Assembly (NCBI RefSeq): GCF_005925325.1
Contig: NZ_SRMP01000005.1
Coordinates: 186,001 to 250,000, forward strand
Direction of reading: 5' to 3'
Source: Pedobacter helvus
GTDB taxonomy: Bacteria > Bacteroidota > Bacteroidia > Sphingobacteriales > Sphingobacteriaceae
Length of the DNA stretch: 64,000 bases
The notes below the pieces were generated by a model. It ran no database searches, was not told where the DNA came from, and worked only from the letters and a program-made list of their open reading frames with translations. Made by a program: the position numbers and the translations under genes. How positions within the stretch are numbered: position 1 is the first letter of the stretch; each line of letters begins with the position of its first letter. Of this stretch, positions 43,543-50,624 are shown in pieces.

Positions 43543-44001
43543 ATGAAAACTTTAATCATCATCAGTTGCATTTTATTTGGCGTACTACAAACCACTCCAG
43601 TAAAAATTAAGGTAAAGCCCGAAGTAACTCAAATACAACAGGCTAACCGTATACCTCGACTTCAAATTTATTTTCCAAAAAACGGACAAAAAGTACGAGG
43701 TAGATATTCAATTTACGGCTATACAGAACCTAATATGAAACTTAAAGTACAAATTACAAGCACGTATTACGAAAAGCTTTACAACAATCAAAAAGAAACC
43801 ATTAGTAAGGGCAAAGGGCCAATAAATAGGATAAATAGAAGCTACCCGTTAACTGCTAATAGTATAGGCTACTGGGAATTGAAGGATATCGATTTAACTA
43901 ATAGAAATTGGGAAGAAGACTTTACCATTAAGGCAATTGTCGAGGGGCGCACTGCAACCATATCGGTTTACGACCATACCCATCCAATTGTGATTGATTA
44001 A
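43543..44001 (+). CDS. Hypothetical secreted protein with Ig-like beta-sandwich
   Basis: A 152-residue protein with a short hydrophobic N terminus (LIIISCILFGVLQTTP), which may be a signal peptide; the Cys at position 9 is too early for a standard lipobox. From about residue 40 it reads LQIYFPKNGQKVRGRYSIYGYTEPNMKLKVQI..., the layout of an Ig-like domain of the kind found in bacterial surface proteins (G-x-V-x-G-x-x-x-I-x-G). It is in the run of secreted genes, 31 bases after the previous one. Confidence 0.6.
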   Translation: MKTLIIISCILFGVLQTTPVKIKVKPEVTQIQQANRIPRLQIYFPKNGQKVRGRYSIYGYTEPNMKLKVQITSTYYEKLYNNQKETISKGKGPINRINRSYPLTANSIGYWELKDIDLTNRNWEEDFTIKAIVEGRTATISVYDHTHPIVID

Positions 44002-44025
44002 TGTATGCTCAATAAAAAAACAGCT

Positions 44026-44682
44026 ATGAAAAGTTCAAATTATATAAAACCAATATTGGTATTTTTTATCATATTAGTTGCTTCTTTTAGGGCAAATAGC
44101 CAAACTACAGATCTTAAAGATTATGTCATCACTGGATATTATGCCAAATCGGCCAGTGCTACATTTAAAACACCATTTCTCATCAATTTTGGGGAGAACA
44201 ACACCTTTCAAAAATTAGATGTAGAAGGTAAACTTCACGAAGGAAAATATTCTGTAGCAAATGGGAAAGTTAAATGTGAATATGTTGGTGGCTTTGAAAA
44301 TTATACTATTGAAGGAGAAACAGTAAGCTCTCCTGATAGTAGAACTTTTGCGCTATTCAAAAAGAAAATCTTTGGTAATCAGCTAAAAGGTAATCGATAT
44401 ACAGGGATTTTATACAAGCAGAATTCAAATGTTGCTGTAAGAGCTAGCTATCAATTTATCGGCAATAAATTTAGTGTAACAGATGAAAATGGTACAGTTT
44501 CTAGTTATAAGGACTACACATTAGTAGGTAATATGGCTGGCTACAATTGGAATGGACCAAGCCAACTAAAAACCAAAATGATCAGAAATGTTTTTGTGCA
44601 ATATGGCAGTCAATTGGTTGTAATAAATATTTATAGAAACGAAGGTGCTACATATGGCATTTTAGACTTGGTAAGTAAATAG
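44026..44682 (+). CDS. Hypothetical secreted protein
   Basis: A 218-residue exported protein, not recognised. The ATG at 44026 gives a good signal peptide (ILVFFIILVASFRANSQ). The mature part is beta-rich with repeating strand pairs (FLINFGENNTFQKLDVEGKLHEGKYSVANGKVKCEYVGG; YQFIGNKFSVTDENGTVSSYKDYTLVGN). It resembles the pattern of the lipoprotein at 39846 only in fold type, as far as can be seen. It closes the secreted-gene run. Confidence 0.65.
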   Translation: MKSSNYIKPILVFFIILVASFRANSQTTDLKDYVITGYYAKSASATFKTPFLINFGENNTFQKLDVEGKLHEGKYSVANGKVKCEYVGGFENYTIEGETVSSPDSRTFALFKKKIFGNQLKGNRYTGILYKQNSNVAVRASYQFIGNKFSVTDENGTVSSYKDYTLVGNMAGYNWNGPSQLKTKMIRNVFVQYGSQLVVINIYRNEGATYGILDLVSK

Positions 44683-44828
44683 AAACACATTTTCTAGAGC
44701 AAGTTAGCAAGCTGCTTAACTTTTAGAATTCTAATTGAGCATATTTTGTGAAATAAAACGATAACAGATATTTAAAAACATAGCATATTTTCTAAATAAA
44801 TACACGAAATTTAAGTAAACAAAATACC

Positions 44829-45551
44829 ATGTTAAAAGCAGCAATTTTAGACGATGAAATAAGAGGAAGTAAATTGCTTGCTCATAAACTTGAAGTTTTC
44901 GAAGATGAATTGCAGGTTGTAGCAGTGTTTAACGAACCTGCTAAAGCTTTAGATGTCATTATAGAAATGGGCATTGACGTGCTATTTTTGGATGTGGAAA
45001 TGCCCGGAATGAATGGCTTCCAATTTTTGGAAAGATTAGGCTCTTTTAATTTTGAAGTGATTTTTACCACCGCCTACGACAGTTATACTTTGGAAGCTTT
45101 ACGACTGAGTGCCGTAGACTATCTCCTTAAACCTGTTGATGAGGATGATTTGCAGACCGCAATTATCCGTTTGAGAAAGCGAGTAGCAGAGAAATCGATG
45201 TACAAGGCTATTAAACAGACTAAAAAGATGAGTACACGCTTGGCCCTGCCAACTGCAGAAGGTGTTTATCTGGTAGAAAAAACAAATATCATTAGGGTAG
45301 AAGCAATGAGCAATTACAGTGTGTTCTTGTTGGCCGATACTAAGAAGATAGTGGTTTCTAGAACCTTAAAAGAATACGAAAGTCTTTTAGATGACGACCA
45401 ATTTATGCGGATCAATCGCTCAGTTATCATTAACCTAGATTTTGTGGTGAAATACCGCAAAGGCGATGGCGGCACCTTAGAACTTTCTGATGGTGCAGAG
45501 GTGGAGGTTTCTCCACAGAAAAAAGATGCGTTACTGCAAAAGCTATTCTAA
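44829..45551 (+). CDS. LytTR-family response regulator
   Basis: Cytoplasmic two-component regulator of 240 residues. The receiver domain has acidic pocket Asp8/Asp9, phosphorylated Asp55 in FLDVEMPG, and KPVD. A C-terminal LytTR DNA-binding domain follows (from about residue 140: EGVYLVEKTNIIRVEAMSNYSVFLL; FMRINRSVIINLDFVVKY). LytTR regulators normally work with LytS/YehU-type kinases. Two such kinases lie about 6-8 kb to the left and no other kinase gene is present in the window, so they are plausible partners. It ends at a shared bidirectional terminator. Confidence 0.95.
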   Translation: MLKAAILDDEIRGSKLLAHKLEVFEDELQVVAVFNEPAKALDVIIEMGIDVLFLDVEMPGMNGFQFLERLGSFNFEVIFTTAYDSYTLEALRLSAVDYLLKPVDEDDLQTAIIRLRKRVAEKSMYKAIKQTKKMSTRLALPTAEGVYLVEKTNIIRVEAMSNYSVFLLADTKKIVVSRTLKEYESLLDDDQFMRINRSVIINLDFVVKYRKGDGGTLELSDGAEVEVSPQKKDALLQKLF

Positions 45552-45563
45552 TTGCAAAATTCT

Positions 45564-45601
45564 AAAACAAAAGCCGAAGCAATTGCTTCGGCTTTTGTTT
45601 T
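45564..45601. terminator. Bidirectional terminator between convergent genes
   Basis: A perfect 38-base palindrome (19-base arms, centre AATT) has A-rich left and T-rich right ends around GCCGAAGC/GCTTCGGC. It serves both the LytTR gene and the minus-strand Dabb gene, whose stop codon overlaps its edge. Confidence 0.92.
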
Positions 45602-45896
45602 AGTTTGCATCGTAAATGATCACCTTTTCGAAGAATATCCTAAATTCTTCTAAAAACGTTTTATGAATTGGATGAACTTGGTAAACATCGTGAGCTGCTA
45701 GATCTTCAAAGAATAAGATTAAGCTGAAAGTGTAAGTTGTATCAACTACCGCACGCTCTATAGGTGCAGGAGTACCTACATGAAAGTTTTTTACAACTTC
45801 AATATTTTCCAAACTTTTCAATCCTCCTAAAAAAGCTTCTTTTTGAGCTTCAGTGGTATCGGCTTTTAACCAAAATAATACGTGGTGTGCAATCAT
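45600..45896 (-). CDS. Dabb (stress-responsive alpha-beta barrel) protein
   Basis: Small dimeric ferredoxin-like protein, 98 residues from the ATG at 45896 (IAHHVLFWLKADTTEAQKEAFLGGLKSL). Typical Dabb features: HHVLFWLK start, a TYTFSLILFFEDLAAHDVYQVHPIHKTFLEEF block near the C terminus. The longer frame to 45956 overlaps the next gene and is not supported by family starts. Dabb proteins include dimeric barrel proteins of unclear, sometimes heme- or stress-linked, function. Confidence 0.88.
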   Translation of the reverse strand: MIAHHVLFWLKADTTEAQKEAFLGGLKSLENIEVVKNFHVGTPAPIERAVVDTTYTFSLILFFEDLAAHDVYQVHPIHKTFLEEFRIFFEKVIIYDAN

Positions 45897-45931
45897 TATT
45901 GTTTTTTGATAGCGAAGATAGATAAATTGAT

Positions 45932-46468
45932 CTATTGTTGTAAGTCTTTTTGCCAAATGACTTCGCCGGTGCTTTCAAAAACTAAATCTTTAGCTTCAAC
46001 CAAAAAAGATGTTTTAAATGCTTCGGTTTCAGTAAATTTCTTTATCTCCAGAACAATTTTTTCCAGCATTTCTTTTCTGCCTAGGTTTTTATACTGATCT
46101 GAGGGAATTAGAAAATACATTTCTTTCGGTTCGAAATCTAGGGTGCTATGAGAAGTGTCTCCTTTCTCAATTAAGTTTCTACCAATTAAATACAGCGCAT
46201 TTTCTTTCGGTGATTCGATCAGTCCAATTTTGAAATGGCTGATTGTTTTTTCAGGCTTTTCGTTTTCACTGATATTCGTAAGCCATTCGTTAATGCTTTT
46301 AAATTTAGACGCAGAAATAATGGGTGGTGGTGTAAAATCATCTTCGATAACAGTAGCTGTCCTATATACGCTTCTAGTTTCTTCCATTGTTTTCTCCGTT
46401 TCTTGCCTACAATTGGCAATTATTATGGTTAGAAATAGTAACGATATGTTGAGTGTAAAGTGTTTCAT
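45932..46468 (-). CDS. Hypothetical lipoprotein
   Basis: A 178-residue protein with lipoprotein signal peptide (LTIIIANC, Cys20). The mature part is charged, with INEWLTNISENEKPEKTISHFKIGLIESPKENALYLIGRNLIE and LEKIVLEIKKFTETEAFKTSFL. Not recognised. It is 26 bases after the SMI1-like gene in the same direction and may be cotranscribed. Confidence 0.7.
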   Translation of the reverse strand: MKHFTLNISLLFLTIIIANCRQETEKTMEETRSVYRTATVIEDDFTPPPIISASKFKSINEWLTNISENEKPEKTISHFKIGLIESPKENALYLIGRNLIEKGDTSHSTLDFEPKEMYFLIPSDQYKNLGRKEMLEKIVLEIKKFTETEAFKTSFLVEAKDLVFESTGEVIWQKDLQQ

Positions 46469-46494
46469 GAGTGTTTAATATGGATTTGTTAAAT

Positions 46495-47235
46495 CTAATC
46501 GATTTTACTTGATTTTTCGTTGTCGTGCACTTGCTGCTTCAGAAAATTAATCAGTGATAAAGCCTCATCAACATATCGATCTTGGTATTTAACGCTGATG
46601 CTGTTTTTATAAATCAGATCGAATGAGATCCAGCCGCCAATTCGTTTAATGAAATATTTAGGTTGTGTATTTTCATGTGTAACGAAATCGTAGTTAAACT
46701 TTTGTAAGAACGCCGCTTGAATTAGCAAGATGTCAATCAAACTTGAAGCTTTGATCAGACTAATTTGTTCGTGTGTGCTTTCAAAAATTGGATTGAAATA
46801 GGGTTTGGCAATGTGGGGAACGAAAGATTTTATCGTTTCTTCAAACGAATTGAAGGAAGAAATAACGATGTCGTGGCGAGGAAGAACGAATATCTTTCCT
46901 ATTCTATTTGCTGTTACACAAATGATATCCCCATTAGCAGTAGAACCAATTTGGGTAGAGCTAAGTAAATCTGCAACATTATAGTTTTCGTCTAGTTCCC
47001 AAAGGTCTGTATAATCTGCAAAGGTTATTGGTATGTTTTCTGCATCAGGATAACTAACATAAACTTCATTACAATAGGTTCCAATCCCATAAATGATCAG
47101 AAAATGAATATAATCGGACGGCAAAATAGCCAATAGCTTTTCATTAAGCTTTTCTACATTTTGCTTTCTATTGGGATCTAAGTTGTCAGTTGCTAAAAAC
47201 ATATGCCAGCTGTGGTGAATTTTAAATCTAATCAT
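46495..47235 (-). CDS. SMI1/KNR4-like protein
   Basis: A 246-residue protein from the ATG at 47235 (IRFKIHHSWHMFL). NVEKLNEKLLAILPSDYIHFLIIYGIGTYCNEVYVSYPD matches the start of SMI1/KNR4 domains (helix, then L-P-x-D-Y-x-x-F-L), and DIICVTANRIGKIFVLPRHD the later strands. SMI1-like proteins often serve as immunity proteins for polymorphic toxins, but no toxin gene is next to it. The upstream frame to 47358 runs without a better start and is left out. Confidence 0.65.
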   Translation of the reverse strand: MIRFKIHHSWHMFLATDNLDPNRKQNVEKLNEKLLAILPSDYIHFLIIYGIGTYCNEVYVSYPDAENIPITFADYTDLWELDENYNVADLLSSTQIGSTANGDIICVTANRIGKIFVLPRHDIVISSFNSFEETIKSFVPHIAKPYFNPIFESTHEQISLIKASSLIDILLIQAAFLQKFNYDFVTHENTQPKYFIKRIGGWISFDLIYKNSISVKYQDRYVDEALSLINFLKQQVHDNEKSSKID

Positions 47236-47387
47236 TTTTAATAAAATGCACCTCCTGTCATTCATACTTTGGAGGCGTCTATTGCCTAATGCCGGTAAAT
47301 AGGAGTGTGAAATGGATTGAGTTTGCAATTTTTTCTGTAGGTGCTTTGCCAAAAACAAATTAAGAATATAAAAATTTCCTTTTTTAT

Positions 47388-47395
47388 TATCTTCG
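47388..47395 (+). promoter_or_regulatory. Putative -7 element (TATCTTCG) before pyrD
   Basis: TATCTTCG is one base off TAnnTTTG and ends 4 bases before the pyrD ATG, so the transcript would be nearly leaderless. No clear -33 word was seen. Confidence 0.3.
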
Positions 47396-47399
47396 CATC

Positions 47400-48428
47400 A
47401 TGTATCGTTTGGTAAAGCCTATATTCTTCAAGTTCGACCCTGAGAATGTTCATCATTTTGTGGTTAAACGTCTTAAATGGTTCAATGATGTTTTCCCTTT
47501 TGGGAAATCAGTTTTAAGAGGCAGTTATGATGTCAGCTTTAAAGGTTTGGAGCGTGAAGTTTTCGGACTGAAATTTAAAAATCCGGTGGGTTTAGCTGCA
47601 GGTTTCGATAAAAATGGAGAATATGTAGAAGCATTAAGCAATTTGGGCTTCGGCTTTATTGAAGTAGGCACAGTTACCCCATTACCACAACCTGGTAACG
47701 ATAAACCTAGAATGTTCCGTTTGCCCGAAGATGCGGCCTTAATTAACCGTATGGGGTTTAATAACAAAGGTGTAGACACCATGGCCGAACGTTTACGTTT
47801 GTTAAAAGACAGGCATCCGGAGATTGTGGTGGGTGGAAATATTGGCAAAAATAAGAATACACCGAACGAAGATGCCGTTTGCGATTACATTAAGTGCTTT
47901 GACAGGTTGTTTGATGTGGTAGATTATTTTGTAGTAAACGTAAGTTCGCCGAATACGCCTGGCTTACGAGCTTTGCAAGAGAAAGAGCCTTTAATGGAAC
48001 TTTTAAATACTTTGCAAAAACGTAATTGTAAAAACGAAATATCAAAACCAATTCTGCTAAAAATTGCTCCCGATTTAACTGATGAGCAATTGGATGATAT
48101 CATAGATATTGTGAAGGAAACTGGAATTGCAGGCGTAATAGCTACCAATACAACCATCGGAAGAGATGATTTAGGTTCTCCAGAAAAATTGAAAGGGGAG
48201 ACGGGTGGTTTAAGTGGCAAGCCGTTAACTCAACGCTCTACCGAAGTGATCCGCTACCTTTCTGAGAAGTCTGGTAAAGCATTCCCAATTATTGGCGTGG
48301 GTGGTATTCACTCTGCTAAAGACGCGAAAGAGAAGTTGGATGCCGGAGCTTCTTTGGTACAGCTTTACACTGGTTTTATTTACGAAGGCCCCGGCTTAAT
48401 CAAACGTATTTGCCAAGCTTTGGTCTAG
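47400..48428 (+). CDS. pyrD: Dihydroorotate dehydrogenase (quinone), class 2
   Basis: FMN enzyme of pyrimidine synthesis that oxidises dihydroorotate to orotate using membrane quinone. The 342-residue length and the N-terminal amphipathic segment ([21 protein letters not shown]) identify the membrane-associated class 2. Landmarks: [61 protein letters not shown] containing the catalytic Ser of class 2, [22 protein letters not shown] and IIGVGGI. It overlaps the convergent SRPBCC gene by 4 bases. Confidence 0.98.
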   Translation: MYRLVKPIFFKFDPENVHHFVVKRLKWFNDVFPFGKSVLRGSYDVSFKGLEREVFGLKFKNPVGLAAGFDKNGEYVEALSNLGFGFIEVGTVTPLPQPGNDKPRMFRLPEDAALINRMGFNNKGVDTMAERLRLLKDRHPEIVVGGNIGKNKNTPNEDAVCDYIKCFDRLFDVVDYFVVNVSSPNTPGLRALQEKEPLMELLNTLQKRNCKNEISKPILLKIAPDLTDEQLDDIIDIVKETGIAGVIATNTTIGRDDLGSPEKLKGETGGLSGKPLTQRSTEVIRYLSEKSGKAFPIIGVGGIHSAKDAKEKLDAGASLVQLYTGFIYEGPGLIKRICQALV

Positions 48429-48862
48429 CTTTCATCGTTTTCTAGATATCCTTTTAGGCTGGTATGTAAAATATAGTTCCAGCCTTCGGTAAAGCTTTCT
48501 TTGCTAAAATCTGGTCCGCCTTCTTCTAGTGTATGAACGTCGGAATGTACTAAGCGTACAATGGTTTTGTCGCCTTTATCCATCAACTGCCAGCAAACGA
48601 GCGAATTGCCAGGGTAATTGTCGTATCGCCATGTATGTGCGAGCTTTTCATTTGCTGTAGCTTCGGTTACTTCACATAAATGTAAGTACTGCGGACCACC
48701 ATCTGGACCGCCCATAAAATCAAACTTAAAACCAACTTTAGGTTCAAATTTTTCGATATCGAAGTACCATTGTTTCATCTCACTGGTATCGGTTAAAGCG
48801 CTCCATACTTTACTTACTGGAACGTTAAAGGTTCTTTCAACTAAGATGCTTTCTTTTTTCAT
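48425..48862 (-). CDS. SRPBCC/AHSA1-domain protein
   Basis: A 145-residue START-like protein from the ATG at 48862 ([34 protein letters not shown]). This is the standard beginning of the Aha1/SRPBCC (activator of Hsp90 ATPase homologue 1-like) family. It continues with [24 protein letters not shown] and closes with [15 protein letters not shown]. Role unknown; a small-hydrophobic-ligand cavity is the family feature. Its 3' end overlaps pyrD by 4 bases. Confidence 0.9.
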   Translation of the reverse strand: MKKESILVERTFNVPVSKVWSALTDTSEMKQWYFDIEKFEPKVGFKFDFMGGPDGGPQYLHLCEVTEATANEKLAHTWRYDNYPGNSLVCWQLMDKGDKTIVRLVHSDVHTLEEGGPDFSKESFTEGWNYILHTSLKGYLENDES

Positions 48863-49033
48863 TTCATATAAATTTAGTGTCGGCTCTCGTAATTTATAAC
48901 CTAACAATTCTACTTTTGTTTTGATTGTATTATTTGTAAGTGCTTGATTTTCATTTAAGATATAAATACATTGTTTTATTATTTGGAATTATTCTAAATA
49001 GTTAGATATTTGCATCATCAGCTTCTAAAAGAT

Positions 49034-49354
49034 ATGTGCAAGAAAACCATGATCGCTAATTCGGGGGATATACAAATTACACAATGTAATAACTGTAAAA
49101 TGATTAATGTTTGGAAACCAGGCTTGCTGCTTAGTTTTTCCTTTAGTCAATTCTACGAATTTACGAAAGTGGCTAAACAATTAAACTTCGATAAGTTTTT
49201 TGAATATAGTCCAGATGGAAATAGGGTAGTGATTTTATCTACGCCTTTTCCAGATATCTGTTTGAAATTTACGAGCGCAGAGTTGCATGATTTTGTACAT
49301 GCTATTGATGAGGCAATGTATATGCACAAAGTTTACGAGCTGGTGCATAATTAA
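49034..49354 (+). CDS. Small conserved cytoplasmic protein (DUF6686-like)
   Basis: A 106-residue soluble protein from the ATG at 49034 (CKKTMIANSGDIQITQCNNCKMINVWKPGLLLSFS). An N-terminal CxxC pair (CNNC) and an additional Cys suggest a small metal site. FDKFFEYSPDGNRVVILSTPFPDICLKFTSAEL follows. It resembles short Bacteroidota proteins I would file under DUF6686, with modest certainty. Followed by a strong terminator. Confidence 0.65.
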   Translation: MCKKTMIANSGDIQITQCNNCKMINVWKPGLLLSFSFSQFYEFTKVAKQLNFDKFFEYSPDGNRVVILSTPFPDICLKFTSAELHDFVHAIDEAMYMHKVYELVHN

Positions 49355-49380
49355 ATTTTCGGTTATTTGGTTGTAAACGA

Positions 49381-49412
49381 AAAAAGCCCCGAAGTTTATC
49401 GGGGCTTTCTTA
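49381..49412. terminator. Bidirectional terminator
   Basis: AAAGCCCCGA (49383-49392) and TCGGGGCTTT (49399-49408) form a 10-bp stem with a 6-nt loop, with A-rich left and T-rich right ends. It serves the gene at 49034 and the minus-strand small gene ending at 49430. Confidence 0.9.
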
Positions 49413-49429
49413 TTTCTTTGTACTAAAGA

Positions 49430-49600
49430 TTATTTAGCTAAAGCTGCTAATACAGCATTGTTTTTTGCTAATTGATCTTTTGTAGATTGTTGAGAACGGC
49501 TACCTAATTCTAAGTTAGTCGCCAATTTCAAGTTTTTTACTTCTAAACGAGAAACAGTTTTATTGTATCTGTCTTTTCTTTTTAATCTGGTAACTGCCAT
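49430..49600 (-). CDS. Small basic conserved protein
   Basis: A 56-residue, strongly basic protein starting AVTRLKRKDRYNKTVSRLEVKNLKLATNLELGS. Similar short proteins starting with A-V-T-R-L-K-R-K-D-R occur in Sphingobacteriaceae, without a known role; its charge fits RNA or ribosome binding. The ATG at 49600 is used because a longer frame would run through tRNA-Cys. It lies 37 bases after the tRNA in the same direction and may be on the same transcript. Confidence 0.65.
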   Translation of the reverse strand: MAVTRLKRKDRYNKTVSRLEVKNLKLATNLELGSRSQQSTKDQLAKNNAVLAALAK

Positions 49601-49637
49601 GATAATAAGCTTTTTTCTTTTTAAATATTTTAACTTG

Positions 49638-49708
49638 AGGTCGAGAGCGGATTCGAACCGCTGTACAAGGTTTTGCAGACCTCTGCCTAGCCACTCGGCC
49701 ACTCGACC
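49638..49708 (-). tRNA. tRNA-Cys (anticodon GCA)
   Basis: On the minus strand the 71-nt cloverleaf has acceptor arms GGTCGAG/CTCGACC, D-arm with GTGGCTAGGC, anticodon stem around loop CTGCAAA (anticodon GCA), and T-arm GCGG-TTCGAAT-CCGC. The 3' CCA is not encoded. Confidence 0.97.
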
Positions 49709-49883
49709 TTTCTTTTCAAGGCTGCAAAAATAACAATTTAATGTAAGCTTGCAAACTATATCGCTTAAAATGTTTAATTATTTTTATGCTTTTGGTTTGG
49801 CTGCTTACTAGTTCATTGGTGATTAACTGTTTAAGTTGATTGGTTAGCTCTTGGCAAACTTAGAACAGCTCAATGAAAACTGT

Positions 49884-50624
49884 TTACTGTCGGCTGATCT
49901 CGCTACAAAAAATAGCTGCAGATACGGCAACGTTCAATGACTCTGCCTCACCAAAACGAGGTATAGTAACAGGGAAGTTAATTTTTTCAATCAGTTCTTT
50001 GCTAATTCCATGACCTTCGTTGCCTAGTAAAATTAAGCCCTCATTTCCCCACTGTGTTTGATAGATGTTTGCTCCGTTTAACAGGGCTCCGTAAATTGGC
50101 AGCTTCACATTCGCCAAAAAATGGTTTAAAGCGGTGTATTGGATGGTTACTCTACATAAGGAGCCCATGGTAGATTGAACTGTTTTAGGATTGTAGGCTT
50201 CTACCGTGTTTTCAGAACAGATGATGTTTTTGATGCCAAACCAATCAGCAGTTCTTATGATCGTTCCAAAATTACCCGGATCCTGCACATCATCAAGTAC
50301 TAAAGAAAACTGCTGCTTTAACACGTTAACGTCTATCTCTTTCTGAATCGGAATGTGTACTAAAGCAAGGATACTCTGCGGCGTTTGTAGCGTGCTAATC
50401 TTTTGTAACTCGGTTTCTGTTACTTCAAATAAGTTTATATTTGTACTAACTTTAGGTAGAGTAGCCGATATTTTTGAAGTGTAGTAAATGCTATGTAGTT
50501 GATAATCAGATTTTAAAAATTCTACAATAGATTTTATACCCTCAATAATGAAAATTCCGTTTTCTTTACGGTACTTTTTTTGATGAAGCGATTTAATAAA
50601 ACTGATCTGAGATTTTGAAAGCAT
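49884..50624 (-). CDS. SpoU/TrmH-family RNA 2'-O-methyltransferase
   Basis: S-adenosylmethionine-dependent ribose methyltransferase of 246 residues, probably acting on rRNA or tRNA. The N-terminal substrate-binding domain (FIKSLHQKKYRKENGIFIIEGIKSIVEFL) precedes the SPOUT knot with the three family motifs: QDPGNFGTIIRTADWFGI, GLILLGNEGHGIS and ESLNVAVSAAIFCSEI. The start at 50624 fits family alignments (LSKSQISFIKSL). It is divergent from the TamL-like gene and overlaps its start by 10 bases. Confidence 0.95.
   Translation of the reverse strand: MLSKSQISFIKSLHQKKYRKENGIFIIEGIKSIVEFLKSDYQLHSIYYTSKISATLPKVSTNINLFEVTETELQKISTLQTPQSILALVHIPIQKEIDVNVLKQQFSLVLDDVQDPGNFGTIIRTADWFGIKNIICSENTVEAYNPKTVQSTMGSLCRVTIQYTALNHFLANVKLPIYGALLNGANIYQTQWGNEGLILLGNEGHGISKELIEKINFPVTIPRFGEAESLNVAVSAAIFCSEISRQ

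Noticed and set aside
49430..49702. A 90-residue protein starting at 49702
   Set aside because: Its first third reads through tRNA-Cys. The Met at 49600 gives the small basic protein known from related bacteria.
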